Source: Anaerolineales bacterium (GTDB lineage Bacteria; Chloroflexota; Anaerolineae; JAAEKA01). From it: DNA of 64,000 nucleotides. The stretch is taken from assembly GCA_020634615.1 (NCBI GenBank), contig JACKBI010000002.1, forward strand, positions 124,001-188,000. Direction: 5' to 3'. The notes under the pieces are model-generated. The model was not told the origin of the DNA, searched no databases, and saw nothing but the letters and a program-made list of their open reading frames with translations. Position numbers and translations under genes: made by a program. How positions within the stretch are numbered: position 1 is the stretch's first letter; the number at the start of each line of letters is the position of its first letter. Below, piece after piece: positions 43,942 to 52,544 of the stretch.

Positions 43942-46893
43942 TTACGGCGCCAACACCCCCGGCGGCACCGGCTGCAACTGCTCGCCCGGCGGCTGCCACC
44001 AGAACTCCAGCGCCTTGCCGCCGCCGCGCTGGAAGTAGTCGATGCGGATGTCGTGCGGGCCCGCGTCCAGCACCACCTCGGTATCGATCAGGTTAACGTC
44101 GTCGGGGCGCACGCTTTCGCCTACCAGTTCACCATCCAACCACATGCGCACGCCATCGTCGGCGTTGAGCTGGAAACGGTAGACTCCGCTGGACGGTGCG
44201 GTCAGCACGCCTGTCCAGCGAGCCGAGAATGGCGCCGGCCATGGCTCCTGCTCCGGCCAGGCGAACAACAGCATCGGATCGACACGCGTGAAAGCCGGCT
44301 CGCCCTCCCACAGTTCACCCTCAAAGTATTGACCGGTCAACCCGTGGCCCGGCGGTGCGACGGTGAAGAAATAGTTGGGCGCAATCAGTTCGTTTTCGGT
44401 CTTGCCTGGCGGCAACCAGCTCACCACGATCACCGCATCGGTGCCTGGCTCGTTCTGCTGCAAAGCGAACCCGTGCAGGCCTTTGCCCAGGAACTGCTGC
44501 CCGCTCCACGGCTTGCCGTCCAGTGTGAACTCGCCGGGGCCGTCGACCGCGAAATCATACAGCCCGCTGGCCGGGATCAACAGCGATCCAACCCAGTCGG
44601 CCGTGGCATCCTCGCCCGCGTCAGCCGCCAGCGATGGCGGCCAGGCAAAGCGCGACCCGCCGGCGTAGGTTTCTACCACACCCTGCGTGCCAGCCTGCTG
44701 CGTGTAGACGCCCAGCGAACCCTGCAATGCGGCGATTTCGTCGCCCGGCACGGCGACGCTGAGGTAGAGCGGGTTGCCGCCCGGCCCTTCGACCAACTCG
44801 AACCTGGTGCCGGGGTAATAGGCAGTGAACAGCTCCGGCACATCCTGGTAGTAGGTGTCGAGCAGGAACAGCGCGTCCTGCGCGAAGGGATCGCTGATGG
44901 GCAGGTCGGTCACCGGATCGGCAAGCTGGTAGGCCGGGTGATCCAGCCCGCCGCCGCCTTCAGCCGGCGACCGGTAGGTCAGAAACTGGAGCGGCGAGAA
45001 GTGATACAGCCGCGGCGACAAGTAAAGGCTGGCGTCGTCCATGCGCGCCGCTACCTCGCTGGCGACTGTGGTCTCGATGGGCGAGAAAGCCTGCCAGACG
45101 CGGCCGTCTTTGGCCTGCACGTCAAAGTAGAGCCGGTAATTGAGCGTCGCTCCCCAGACCAGCAGCAGCGCCATCGCGCCGGCTGGTATCCACTGCACCC
45201 AGCGCATTTCGCCGGCCTCGCGCCGCAGCAAGCTGCCAAAGACGCGCACGCTGCGCACCGAGGCGTCACCGGCCAGCAACGCCACTGCACCGACCGATGC
45301 CAGCGTGCGATAGGCCTGCGGCGCCTCGTCCAGCCGCGTCAGAATGCCTCCCAGCAGCGGCACAAGCAGCCAAAGCAGCAGCAAGGCGTATCGATGCCCG
45401 CCGCTGACGCCGGTGACAACATCGCCGGGACCGTCGGGCGACGGGTTGGGGCGAAACACCTGGAAGAGCGCAAAACCCAGGGCTAGGATCAGCAGGCTGC
45501 CGGTCACCGGGTCGACCATGGGCGCACCGGGCAGGTTGTGGCGCGGGTTGCGGTCGCCCGCCGCATGGAACATCTCCAGGTGGCGAATGATGCTCTCCTG
45601 CAGCGGCAGCAGGCTGATCTCCTTGGGCTGGCCCAGCGCGCGCATCACCTGCCCAACGACTTTGGGCGCGGGGGTTTGCTGGGCGAGGTAGGCGGCCTGC
45701 ATGTCGTTGAGGATGCTGACCTGGCTGCTGCGGTTGCTGAAGGTAAATGGGTTGCGAACGTAGGTCACCAGCAGCGGCGAGATGACCGCCAGGTAGAGAA
45801 CTAGAAAGATCGCCAGGCCGCGCCATTGACGCCGCAAAAAGCCGCGCTCAAAGATGAGACGGTAGAGCAAGTAGAGCAGCACCGTCAACAGCACCAGCCG
45901 CGAGGCGAGGTAGGTGTAGTGGCTCAGCCCCAGGAACAGCCCGCCCAGCGCGTAATCGCTGGCCCGTTTGTCGCGCACGGCCCGCAGCAAGAAGTAGAGC
46001 GCCAGTATCATGAAGAGCAGCGGCGCGACTTCGTTCCAGCCCCAGCGGCTCATGGTGATGTGCCAGCGGCTGATGGCCAGGATGAAGGTGGCAGCAAAGG
46101 CGGTGGGAATACCGAACAGAAGCCGCGCCAGGGGATACATGGCTGCGACGGTCAGGATTGCGGGGATCAGCGAAGCGGCTTTGAGCGCAATAAACGTAGT
46201 GCCCAGGAACTTGAACAGGGCAACCAGATAGAAGGCGTAAAGGGTTGGCGTTTCAAACCAGCCGGTGCCGAAGGGGCTGTCGGGCCGGCCTTCCATGATG
46301 CGCAGGGCATCCAGCGCAGCGTTGGTCTCGTCGACGAAAATGCCCGGCGGCATCTGGTTCAGCCGGTAGATGCGCAGAAAGATCGCCAGCAACATCAGCA
46401 GCGCGACGCCGCCCAGTTCCAACCACAGCAACCGGCGGTCGGTCTTGCGGTTCTCGGCCACGCTCTGCACGCCGGCCGGTCCCAGTGCACCGACGACCGC
46501 TGCCCCAAATACCAGCAGCAACAGCCCGCCAATCCACACCCAGCGCATAGTCTGGTGGTTGTCGTACAGCGTCAGGCTGACCACCGTAACAATTGCCAGG
46601 ACAAGGCCCGCCAGCATCAGAATGAAGCCGATGGCCATGCGCCGCATAGGGACGAAGGGAGCGGACCGGGCGGCCAACAACGTCTCGCCCTCGCGCCGCT
46701 GCAGGCTGGCAAAGGCGAAAGCCGCCAGCACCGTAGCTCCCAGCGCCCACAGCCAACCGGTGGCGGAATAGTCGGGCGGATAAAGCAGGCTGGTCCCCCG
46801 AACGGCAAGAATGAAGGCTACGATCAGCGCAACGGCGGCAGCCACGGGGCCGGTCGCCTGGCTGGCAATGGATGAACGGGTGGAGGATGACAT
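43942..46893 (-). CDS. membrane glycosyltransferase (GT39/ArnT-like) with C-terminal PA14 domain
   Basis: 983 residues. Multi-pass GT-C fold to about residue 600, with the catalytic acidic pair in GIFVDETNAALDALRI. C-terminal to it is a beta-sandwich region (about 715-840), then a PA14 domain (about 845-983; GLTGQYFEGELWEG, SSGVYRFQLNADDG, GPHDIRIDYFQRGGG). No NHL propeller is present, unlike the relative at 31856-35749. It probably transfers sugars from a polyprenyl donor on the outer side of the membrane. A copy of its last 48 codons lies at 43159-43303. Confidence 0.88.
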   Translation of the reverse strand: MSSSTRSSIASQATGPVAAAVALIVAFILAVRGTSLLYPPDYSATGWLWALGATVLAAFAFASLQRREGETLLAARSAPFVPMRRMAIGFILMLAGLVLAIVTVVSLTLYDNHQTMRWVWIGGLLLLVFGAAVVGALGPAGVQSVAENRKTDRRLLWLELGGVALLMLLAIFLRIYRLNQMPPGIFVDETNAALDALRIMEGRPDSPFGTGWFETPTLYAFYLVALFKFLGTTFIALKAASLIPAILTVAAMYPLARLLFGIPTAFAATFILAISRWHITMSRWGWNEVAPLLFMILALYFLLRAVRDKRASDYALGGLFLGLSHYTYLASRLVLLTVLLYLLYRLIFERGFLRRQWRGLAIFLVLYLAVISPLLVTYVRNPFTFSNRSSQVSILNDMQAAYLAQQTPAPKVVGQVMRALGQPKEISLLPLQESIIRHLEMFHAAGDRNPRHNLPGAPMVDPVTGSLLILALGFALFQVFRPNPSPDGPGDVVTGVSGGHRYALLLLWLLVPLLGGILTRLDEAPQAYRTLASVGAVALLAGDASVRSVRVFGSLLRREAGEMRWVQWIPAGAMALLLVWGATLNYRLYFDVQAKDGRVWQAFSPIETTVASEVAARMDDASLYLSPRLYHFSPLQFLTYRSPAEGGGGLDHPAYQLADPVTDLPISDPFAQDALFLLDTYYQDVPELFTAYYPGTRFELVEGPGGNPLYLSVAVPGDEIAALQGSLGVYTQQAGTQGVVETYAGGSRFAWPPSLAADAGEDATADWVGSLLIPASGLYDFAVDGPGEFTLDGKPWSGQQFLGKGLHGFALQQNEPGTDAVIVVSWLPPGKTENELIAPNYFFTVAPPGHGLTGQYFEGELWEGEPAFTRVDPMLLFAWPEQEPWPAPFSARWTGVLTAPSSGVYRFQLNADDGVRMWLDGELVGESVRPDDVNLIDTEVVLDAGPHDIRIDYFQRGGGKALEFWWQPPGEQLQPVPPGVLAP

Positions 46894-47075
46894 ATTGCTG
46901 CTATTGTACCCACGTCATGCCAAAGCAGTCAAACGAGGTCGGCGTGTTCACGCCGGCGCGTTAATTCCATGCTGGATGAGCCGCAGAGCACGCGGCTGTT
47001 GCTGGCTATCGAACTGCCTGTGAGCACTTTGTGTAGCCGCCCGAATGGCGGGACCGGCGAGAAGCCCAGCGCGAC

Positions 47076-47104
47076 TTGACAAGCATTGTCCACCCGGCAA
47101 TAAT
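47076..47104 (+). promoter_or_regulatory. promoter for a leaderless transcript
   Basis: TTGACA (47076-47081) and AATAAT (47099-47104) are separated by 17 bases. The ATG of the channel-like gene starts 9 bases after the -10 box, so transcription should start at or within two bases of the start codon. No ribosome site precedes the ATG, which agrees with a leaderless mRNA. Confidence 0.65.
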
Positions 47105-47112
47105 CAGGCCCA

Positions 47113-48192
47113 ATGATACTTGTGCACATTGCCATTTTCCTGCTCGGCCTTTACATCGTCATACGCACGTTGATTGCCGCGTTGCGCACGTTCGTACTGG
47201 CGCGCGGCGCGCGTGACCGCCTGACCAACTGGCTGTTTGTGGCGCTGCGTGCGTTGTTCAACTTTGCGCTGCGCTTCGCCAAAACCTACCAGCAGCGTGA
47301 CCAGGTCATGGCATTTTACGCGCCGGTCGCCCTGCTGCTTTTGCTGCCGTACTGGCTGGTCCTGACCGCTTTCGGCTACGGCATGATGTACTGGGCGACT
47401 GACACCAGCGTCTCTTGGTCTGACAGCGTCGTACTGAGCGGGTCGTCATTGCTGACGCTGGGCTTTGCGCGCGACAGTCATCTGCTGCACGACCTGCTGG
47501 CGTTTTCAGAGGCGACCATCGGGCTGCTGCTGGTCGCACTCTTGATCGCCTACCTGCCGACGATGTATGCCGCGTTTTCGCGCCGTGAGCTGCAAGTCAC
47601 GCTGCTTGAGGTGCGCGCCGGCTCGCCGCCTTCAGCCATTGAAATGATCGCTCGCTTTCACCGGATTCACCGTCTGGAAACCATGCACGATCTTTGGGAG
47701 ACCTGGGAGGGATGGTTCGCGGAGATCGAAGAGAGCCATACGTCGCTGGCTGCGCTGGTCTTCTGGCGCTCGCCGCAGCCCGACCATTCGTGGATCACAG
47801 CCGCCGGCGCAGTGCTGGACGCGGCCGCGTTGATGCGCTCGGTGGTGGATGCGCCGCAGGACCGCCAGGCCGACCTATGTCTCCGCGCCGGCTATCTGGC
47901 CTTGCGGCGCGTTGCCGACTATTTCATGGTAAGCTACAACGACGCCCCCCAGTTCCCGGTCGATCCGATCAGTATTTCACGCGAGGAATTTGAAGAAGCC
48001 TGCGAAAAGCTGGAAGGCCAGGGCGTGCCGATGAAGCAAGATCGTGACCAGGCATGGCTGGATTTTGGCGGCTGGCGTGTCAACTACGACACGGTGCTGC
48101 TGGCGCTGTGCAGGCTCACAGTCGCGCCCTATGCACCCTGGTCGTCGGACCGCAGTCTCCTGGTGAAGATGCGCAAGGTCGCCAAGGCGTAG
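47113..48192 (+). CDS. ion-channel-like membrane protein with altered selectivity filter
   Basis: 359 residues. Hydrophobic helices at about 1-25, 70-95 and 125-155 surround a pore-loop-like stretch WSDSVVLSGSSLLTLGF, which has the place and shape of a potassium-channel filter (TVGYG) but reads TLGF. The C-terminal 200 residues are cytosolic and unassigned (LETMHDLWETWEGWFAEIEE). Relatives are annotated as two-TM channel-like proteins; ion selectivity cannot be predicted. It is transcribed alone, with a repeat element after it. Confidence 0.75.
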   Translation: MILVHIAIFLLGLYIVIRTLIAALRTFVLARGARDRLTNWLFVALRALFNFALRFAKTYQQRDQVMAFYAPVALLLLLPYWLVLTAFGYGMMYWATDTSVSWSDSVVLSGSSLLTLGFARDSHLLHDLLAFSEATIGLLLVALLIAYLPTMYAAFSRRELQVTLLEVRAGSPPSAIEMIARFHRIHRLETMHDLWETWEGWFAEIEESHTSLAALVFWRSPQPDHSWITAAGAVLDAAALMRSVVDAPQDRQADLCLRAGYLALRRVADYFMVSYNDAPQFPVDPISISREEFEEACEKLEGQGVPMKQDRDQAWLDFGGWRVNYDTVLLALCRLTVAPYAPWSSDRSLLVKMRKVAKA

Positions 48193-48211
48193 CAAGGGCC
48201 GCGACCTGGCG

Positions 48212-48345
48212 ACTGTTTGACACACTACCAAATAGACTTCGGAAGTCGATAAACCCGTCCAGAGTGTATTCCAGCGGTTGGATAGCGGTCGTGACCGGTA
48301 GCCATCGACTTCCGAAGTCTACCCACGGCACTTTTCGAACCGACT
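48212..48345. repeat. MITE-like element between channel-like gene and hydrolase
   Basis: A perfect 17-base inverted repeat (48234-48250 with 48304-48320, AGACTTCGGAAGTCGAT) lies inside looser outer ends (CTGTTTGA near 48213 and CTTTTCGAAC near 48331). The centre resembles that of the copy at 31571-31711 (ATTCCAGC, GTCGTG). No open frame is present, so it depends on a transposase from elsewhere. Confidence 0.8.
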
Positions 48346-48398
48346 CGTAAGAAACCAACGACTACCGAACTACCAAACTACCGAACTGCTAAACCACC

Positions 48399-49238
48399 AT
48401 GTCCATAAACTGGCTCGGCACACCAACCATTCTTGAGTCGCACGTCTTGGATCGACGCGGCTGTCCGCTGCACTACTGGACGGGCGGCCCGGCTGGCCAG
48501 CCTGTGGTCGTGTTCATGCACGGCGCAACGATGGATCACCGCATGTTCAACGCACAGATCCCCGTCGCGGCCGAGACCTACCGCGTCCTGGTCTGGGATG
48601 CCCGTGGCCAGGGCCGCTCCCAGCCAATCGGCGAGGGTTTCACGCTTCAGGGGTGCGCCGAGGACTTGATGTCCGTTTTGGATCGGGAAGCTGTGGAGAG
48701 TGCTGTGCTTGTGGGCCAGTCGCTCGGCGGATACATCGCACAGTACGCCTACCTGGCGCAACCGGAGCGCGTGCGCGCAATGGTCGTCATTGGCTCGACG
48801 TGTATTGCCCTGCCATACACGCGCGCCGAAATCTGGACGCTGAAGGCGACAATGCCGATGTTCAACCTCTGGCCGTACGGACATCTGCGCGGCACCATCG
48901 CGAAGAACACGGCGTTGCGGCCCGATGTGCAGGCATATGCCCAGGCCGCGGTCGATCAGATCGACCGGCGCGACTTCCTGACAATCTGGAAGGCCGTCAG
49001 TATGGCAGTTGACGAGCAGGGCATCCCCGGTCACCACATCGCGACGCCATTCCTGCTGACCCACGGCGACCAGGACAAGACGGGCAGCATACGCAAGCAG
49101 GCGCCGACCTGGGCTGCCTACGAGCCGGATTGCCGCTACCACGTCATCCCCGATGCTGGTCACAACGCCAACCAGGACAACCCGGCGGCGTTCAACGCCC
49201 TGCTGATGAGTTTCTTGAGCGAAGTTGAGAGGGCGTGA
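48399..49238 (+). CDS. alpha/beta hydrolase
   Basis: 279 residues. The nucleophile elbow is GQSLGG, the oxyanion region is VFMHGATMDH, an acid candidate lies in LLTHGDQDKTG and the catalytic histidine in DAGHNANQDNP, so the triad is complete. The substrate is unknown (esterase, haloalkane-dehalogenase-like or similar). No ribosome site precedes the ATG; instead the upstream 30 bases are an imperfect AACTACCG octamer repeat (48359-48391). Confidence 0.88.
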   Translation: MSINWLGTPTILESHVLDRRGCPLHYWTGGPAGQPVVVFMHGATMDHRMFNAQIPVAAETYRVLVWDARGQGRSQPIGEGFTLQGCAEDLMSVLDREAVESAVLVGQSLGGYIAQYAYLAQPERVRAMVVIGSTCIALPYTRAEIWTLKATMPMFNLWPYGHLRGTIAKNTALRPDVQAYAQAAVDQIDRRDFLTIWKAVSMAVDEQGIPGHHIATPFLLTHGDQDKTGSIRKQAPTWAAYEPDCRYHVIPDAGHNANQDNPAAFNALLMSFLSEVERA

Positions 49239-49298
49239 GGGCAGCGCCGATCCGGCGCGCCTCACGTTTAATGCGGTGCTGTCTGATCAGCGCGCTGA

Positions 49299-50198
49299 TC
49301 AGCGTGAACGAGATGGTAGCGCGCGCGTCAGCCGCGGCAGGCGCACCTGGCGGAGCGCCCGCTCAGTGTGAGTTTCCCGCTGCGGATCCATGTGCGTAAT
49401 CGCCTTGACAAGATAGGGTCTGCTCACCCGGCCGATATAGCCAGACAGTCCGCTGCTCCAGATGTCGCCCAGCGCCTCGCGATAGTAGTCGAAGATATTG
49501 ACCTGTCCCAGATTGATCCCCGCCCGGATCGCCCCCAAACCGATGTAGGAAGAAACCAACCACACTGAGATGTTTTCGCGCTCGGCCGTCTCTTGCATTT
49601 GCAGTGCGATAGCCCGCAACGTCTCACCACCCGGCAGTCCACGCGTACTGGCACGCAAAGCCTCCCAACTGGAGCGCATCTCGCTGACACTGGCCTGCAA
49701 CTCCGCCTGCGCCAGTGGCGGGATATCGATGGCTCGCGAGAAGACGCTGGTCGTTCCTTCCAACGAATCGAGCAGGTTGTCTACCGACGCGAATTCCATC
49801 TCTTCCGGCAACACGTTGAGCCGCTTTAGCTCGTCTGTCAGAGCGTGCAAATACACCTGCGTGCCGCCTGTCACATCGGCTGCTGCCGCCAGCATCCACA
49901 GCGGCGACCAACCAACCGTGACGATGCTGGTCAGTTCGACGGCGTTGCCGGCAGCCTTGCGAACCGTCAGCCGGCCGGCAGTCATCGGATCGGCCTGCGC
50001 AAGTTGTGGCATCCCGCCTGCGAACTCGACCGTGATGCGCAACATACGACCCAGAACCGCCTGATATAACTGTGCGCCACGCGCCCAGTCCGGCAACAGC
50101 ACCAGCGTGCTCTCGTAAAGCAGGCCGCCAGCGCCCGCAGCTAACGCTCTGGGCAAACGTTCGGGAAGTGAGGCCACGTAAAGAAGTTTGTTTGGCAT
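49299..50198 (-). CDS. unrecognised 299-residue protein of the HMA/DUF5132 cluster
   Basis: 299 residues from the ATG at 50198 (MPNKLLYVASLPERLPRALA). It contains a mildly hydrophobic N-terminal half (LLYESTLVLLPDWARGAQLY, ELTSIVTVGWSPLWMLAAAADV) and a helical C-terminal half, ending in a basic tail. No signal peptide or known motif is seen. It is downstream of a receiver-domain gene and the HMA-like/DUF5132-like pair on the same strand, so it may be an effector or a membrane-associated partner of that cluster. Confidence 0.7.
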   Translation of the reverse strand: MPNKLLYVASLPERLPRALAAGAGGLLYESTLVLLPDWARGAQLYQAVLGRMLRITVEFAGGMPQLAQADPMTAGRLTVRKAAGNAVELTSIVTVGWSPLWMLAAAADVTGGTQVYLHALTDELKRLNVLPEEMEFASVDNLLDSLEGTTSVFSRAIDIPPLAQAELQASVSEMRSSWEALRASTRGLPGGETLRAIALQMQETAERENISVWLVSSYIGLGAIRAGINLGQVNIFDYYREALGDIWSSGLSGYIGRVSRPYLVKAITHMDPQRETHTERALRQVRLPRLTRALPSRSR

Positions 50199-50254
50199 GG
50201 ATAGTTCGTTTACTTTCGAATACATCGTACCGGCGGCGACTACCGGCAATCCTG

Positions 50255-50653
50255 TCAGGCAGAGCGTTGTGCGGGCATAATTGACACGTCGAACCCGAGC
50301 CCTGCCACCGTTTCGATCAGTTCCTCGAAGGGCACACCTTTGAACAGGCAGGCATCGGCGCCGGCGCTTTCTGCCAGGGCGCGATGACTCATTTCGAGCA
50401 TCAGGACAATCACTCTGATATCCGGCCAGCGCGACTTGATTTCCACGGTTGCGTCCAGCCCGCCGACTTGCGGCATCTCCACGTCCATGATGATCAGGTC
50501 GGGCTGGTCAACTGCCGCCATATCAAGCACCTGAATACCGTTCTGAGCCTCCTGCACGCGTGTCTGAAGAAACACAGCCATCAGCAGGGCAACCAGGCCC
50601 TGGCGAAAGATATGGTTGTCGTCGGCAACGATGGCGTGGCGAAGTCTTCTCAT
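50255..50653 (-). CDS. single-domain response regulator
   Basis: 132 residues, only a CheY-like receiver. Acidic pocket VADDN, phospho-acceptor aspartate in DLIIMDVEMP and the lysine in ACLFKGVPFEEL are present; the usual threonine/serine position after beta-4 reads LMLEMS. No output domain follows. No histidine kinase is in the window, so its signal source is unknown. It lies inside the HMA-like/DUF5132 cluster. Confidence 0.88.
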   Translation of the reverse strand: MRRLRHAIVADDNHIFRQGLVALLMAVFLQTRVQEAQNGIQVLDMAAVDQPDLIIMDVEMPQVGGLDATVEIKSRWPDIRVIVLMLEMSHRALAESAGADACLFKGVPFEELIETVAGLGFDVSIMPAQRSA

Positions 50654-50708
50654 GCTGTCCCGTGAGGTGGCGCCGACCTGCTACGCACTGGCACCGATTG
50701 GATATTGG

Positions 50709-51167
50709 CTACGAGCCGACTGCGCTTAACAGGTCTTGCAGCGATGGGTACTCGTCGGTATCAAACAAGACAAGAATACTGCCGGTCAGCGAACTGACCT
50801 GAATGCGGTCTACGCCAGGCAGGCTGCCAAGGGCAGCAACACACTGCTCAGCCAGCACAGATTGTCCCTTGAGAGCAGGCAGGTACAAGCGCGCGCGTCC
50901 TGGGATCTCAGAGGTAACCTCGGCCTCCGGCAGGGCAACGAGAATGTCGGCGATGGTCAGATCTGCCGGCTCATCATGCTGCTGTTCGATCTTGACCTCT
51001 TCCACCAGATCAACCCAGTTCTCGAAGTACTTCTCGACATGAACCGCGAGCCTGGTGTAAGCCTTGTGCGTTGCGTCGACCAGCGGCTTGGCGGCGGCAG
51101 CGGCATCCGTCGCCGCAGAAGATGTGCGTGAACCGCTTGCTTCGGCGGCGCCATTTTCGGCTGTCAT
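50709..51167 (-). CDS. HMA_2-like domain protein (heavy-metal-associated fold lacking CxxC)
   Basis: 152 residues from the ATG at 51167 (GGAAG upstream); the longer open frame is non-coding overlap. Residues 1-40 are Ala/Ser-rich and disordered; the middle is a charged helix (VEKYFENWVDLVEEVK). The C-terminal 70 residues, from IPGRARLYLPALKGQ to LPGVDRIQVSSLTGSILV, match the HMA-like ferredoxin fold used in P1B-ATPase partner proteins, without the metal-binding CxxC. It starts 13 bases after a DUF5132-like gene. Confidence 0.78.
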   Translation of the reverse strand: MTAENGAAEASGSRTSSAATDAAAAAKPLVDATHKAYTRLAVHVEKYFENWVDLVEEVKIEQQHDEPADLTIADILVALPEAEVTSEIPGRARLYLPALKGQSVLAEQCVAALGSLPGVDRIQVSSLTGSILVLFDTDEYPSLQDLLSAVGS

Positions 51168-51180
51168 AATTTCTTCCTGT

Positions 51181-51432
51181 CTACTCTTCGGGGATCGTGA
51201 TCTCGATCGTCTCGACCGCGGCGGCGCGCGCTTCAGCTTCGGCATCGCGTTCTGCTTTGGCCTCGGCCACCAGATCCGCCCACTGCTCGCCTGCAACTGC
51301 CACAATATTGCGGGTTCTTTCGGCAACGACGAGACCGCCGGCGACCACCTTCTTGGCCGTCGGGCGCAGCGAGGGAACCAGCGGAGCAGCTGCAACCACA
51401 CCAATGCCTGCAAGTAATGCGAGAAATTCCAT
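51181..51432 (-). CDS. DUF5132-like small membrane-anchored protein
   Basis: 83 residues: an N-terminal hydrophobic segment (EFLALLAGIGVVAAAPLV), a basic RPTAKKVVAGG stretch, then an amphipathic helix rich in Glu/Ala (WADLVAEAKAERDAEAEARA) and the tail IEITIPEE. This layout matches DUF5132 and is reminiscent of PacL/DUF1490 scaffold proteins of metal ATPases. It is first in the minus-strand cluster with the HMA-like gene. Confidence 0.7.
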   Translation of the reverse strand: MEFLALLAGIGVVAAAPLVPSLRPTAKKVVAGGLVVAERTRNIVAVAGEQWADLVAEAKAERDAEAEARAAAVETIEITIPEE

Positions 51433-51825
51433 ATGGGTCTCCTGTTATGCGGGAAGTTGTTTGAGAAGTCCAAACCCGGACCACGGAAGTCGCTGCCCGG
51501 TCAGTACGACCGGCTCGCCGCCGGGGCCAGTTCATTCGGCTGACCCGACACCATCAGCAGTCCGAACAGGTGACTTCAACCGGCCTCATGTTATGTCTTG
51601 TTGAATTGGCCCATCGCCGCCGCGGTTCAAGCTGCGATCGCTTACGCGGCGAACTGGCCGAAGCCACCGTTCAAAAATCATACCATAAAGAACCGCCATT
51701 GTCATCAAGACAAAGGAGCATGTTTACATACTCCTTTTGTAGTATGCGGCACAGGCAAGAGAGACGCTGCTGCGTCAAATATCGAGAGATTGAGTAGTTT
51801 TGTATACATTTACCTGTTCATATAC

Positions 51826-51854
51826 TTGACAAAAGTTATTCAGTTTGATATACT
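51826..51854 (+). promoter_or_regulatory. sigma-70 promoter of the tetR efflux operon
   Basis: TTGACA (51826-51831), 17-base spacer and TATACT (51849-51854) form a near-consensus promoter. Transcription would start near 51861, about 45 bases before the tetR ATG. Confidence 0.85.
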
Positions 51855-51869
51855 GCCTAGCGAACAGTA
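51851..51869 (+). promoter_or_regulatory. candidate TetR operator
   Basis: The inverted repeat TACTG-N9-CAGTA overlaps the -10 box and the presumed start of transcription of tetR, the position expected for autorepression. The arms are short, so this is only a candidate. Confidence 0.45.
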
Positions 51870-51905
51870 GGTAGACAACAACTTGTCACAAATACAACGA
51901 AACAC

Positions 51906-52544
51906 ATGATGCAACAGGACCCATCCCTCAGCGACAGCCGCGTGCGCCTTTTGGATACAGCACAACAGCTTTTCCACCAGCGCGGCTACAAATCAGTTAC
52001 GATGCAGCAGATTGCCCGCGAGCTGGGCATCCGCCAGGCGTCCCTTTACTACCATGTGCCGGACGGCAAGGAGCAGCTCTTCGTCGAAGTGTTAGCTCGC
52101 AGCTTCGAACAGCATCGTGAAGGCTTGCAGGCGGCGCTCAAGACAGCCGGCCCATCACTGGAGGCAAAGTTACGCGCTGCAGCTATGTGGTTTGCCTCGC
52201 AACCGCCCATGAGCCTGCTGGGCATGATGCACGCCGACATGCCCGCCCTCAGCGAGGAGAACACGCGCTGGCTGGAAGAGCAGGCGTTCCGTTGCCTGTT
52301 CGATCCCATCGCAACCGCCTTCCGAACGGCAGTGGCCAGCGGTGAGATCCGTCCGCTGCAACCGGACCTGCTGGCCGGCTCCTTCCTGGCGCTGATTGAC
52401 GGGATCGCCTATGCCAGCGCCCACCAAGCGGGGTCGCCACCGCGGCGTGCGATGAACGATGTCATCGTATCGATGATTCTGGATGGCCTGCGACCGAGAC
52501 CAGAGACGAATGGAGTAACGACAGATGCAATTTCCACCAATTGA
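51906..52544 (+). CDS. TetR-family transcriptional regulator
   Basis: 212 residues. N-terminal helix-turn-helix: LLDTAQQLFHQRGYKSVTM, then QIARELGIRQASLYYHV. The C-terminal ligand domain is typical in length and lacks a recognised ligand motif. It is the first gene of a five-gene plus-strand group with a thioredoxin-fold protein, an HlyD-type adaptor, an FtsX-type permease and an ATPase, so it very probably controls that exporter. The ATG has no strong ribosome site and is followed directly by a second ATG. Confidence 0.92.
   Translation: MMQQDPSLSDSRVRLLDTAQQLFHQRGYKSVTMQQIARELGIRQASLYYHVPDGKEQLFVEVLARSFEQHREGLQAALKTAGPSLEAKLRAAAMWFASQPPMSLLGMMHADMPALSEENTRWLEEQAFRCLFDPIATAFRTAVASGEIRPLQPDLLAGSFLALIDGIAYASAHQAGSPPRRAMNDVIVSMILDGLRPRPETNGVTTDAISTN

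Larger units (their letters stand above)
51433..51905. other. 473-base divergent intergenic region, AT-rich centre with hairpin
   Basis: It separates the DUF5132-like gene (-) from tetR (+). A nearly continuous hairpin lies at 51710-51740 (ACAAAGGAG, inner ATGT-TT-ACAT, CTCCTTTTGT). The stretch 51670-51860 is markedly more AT-rich than its surroundings and contains the tetR promoter. An ATG at 51720 is too close to the AAAGGAG to be a translation start, and no gene is supported. Confidence 0.55.

Noticed and set aside
43888..45486. 532-codon open frame on the plus strand
   Set aside because: It lies antisense to the PA14 glycosyltransferase; its composition (Arg/Gln/His-rich, no domain) is that of a shadow frame in GC-rich DNA.
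51720..51797. 25-codon ORF after AAAGGAG
   Set aside because: The ribosome site is only one base from the ATG and is part of a hairpin; no coding signal.
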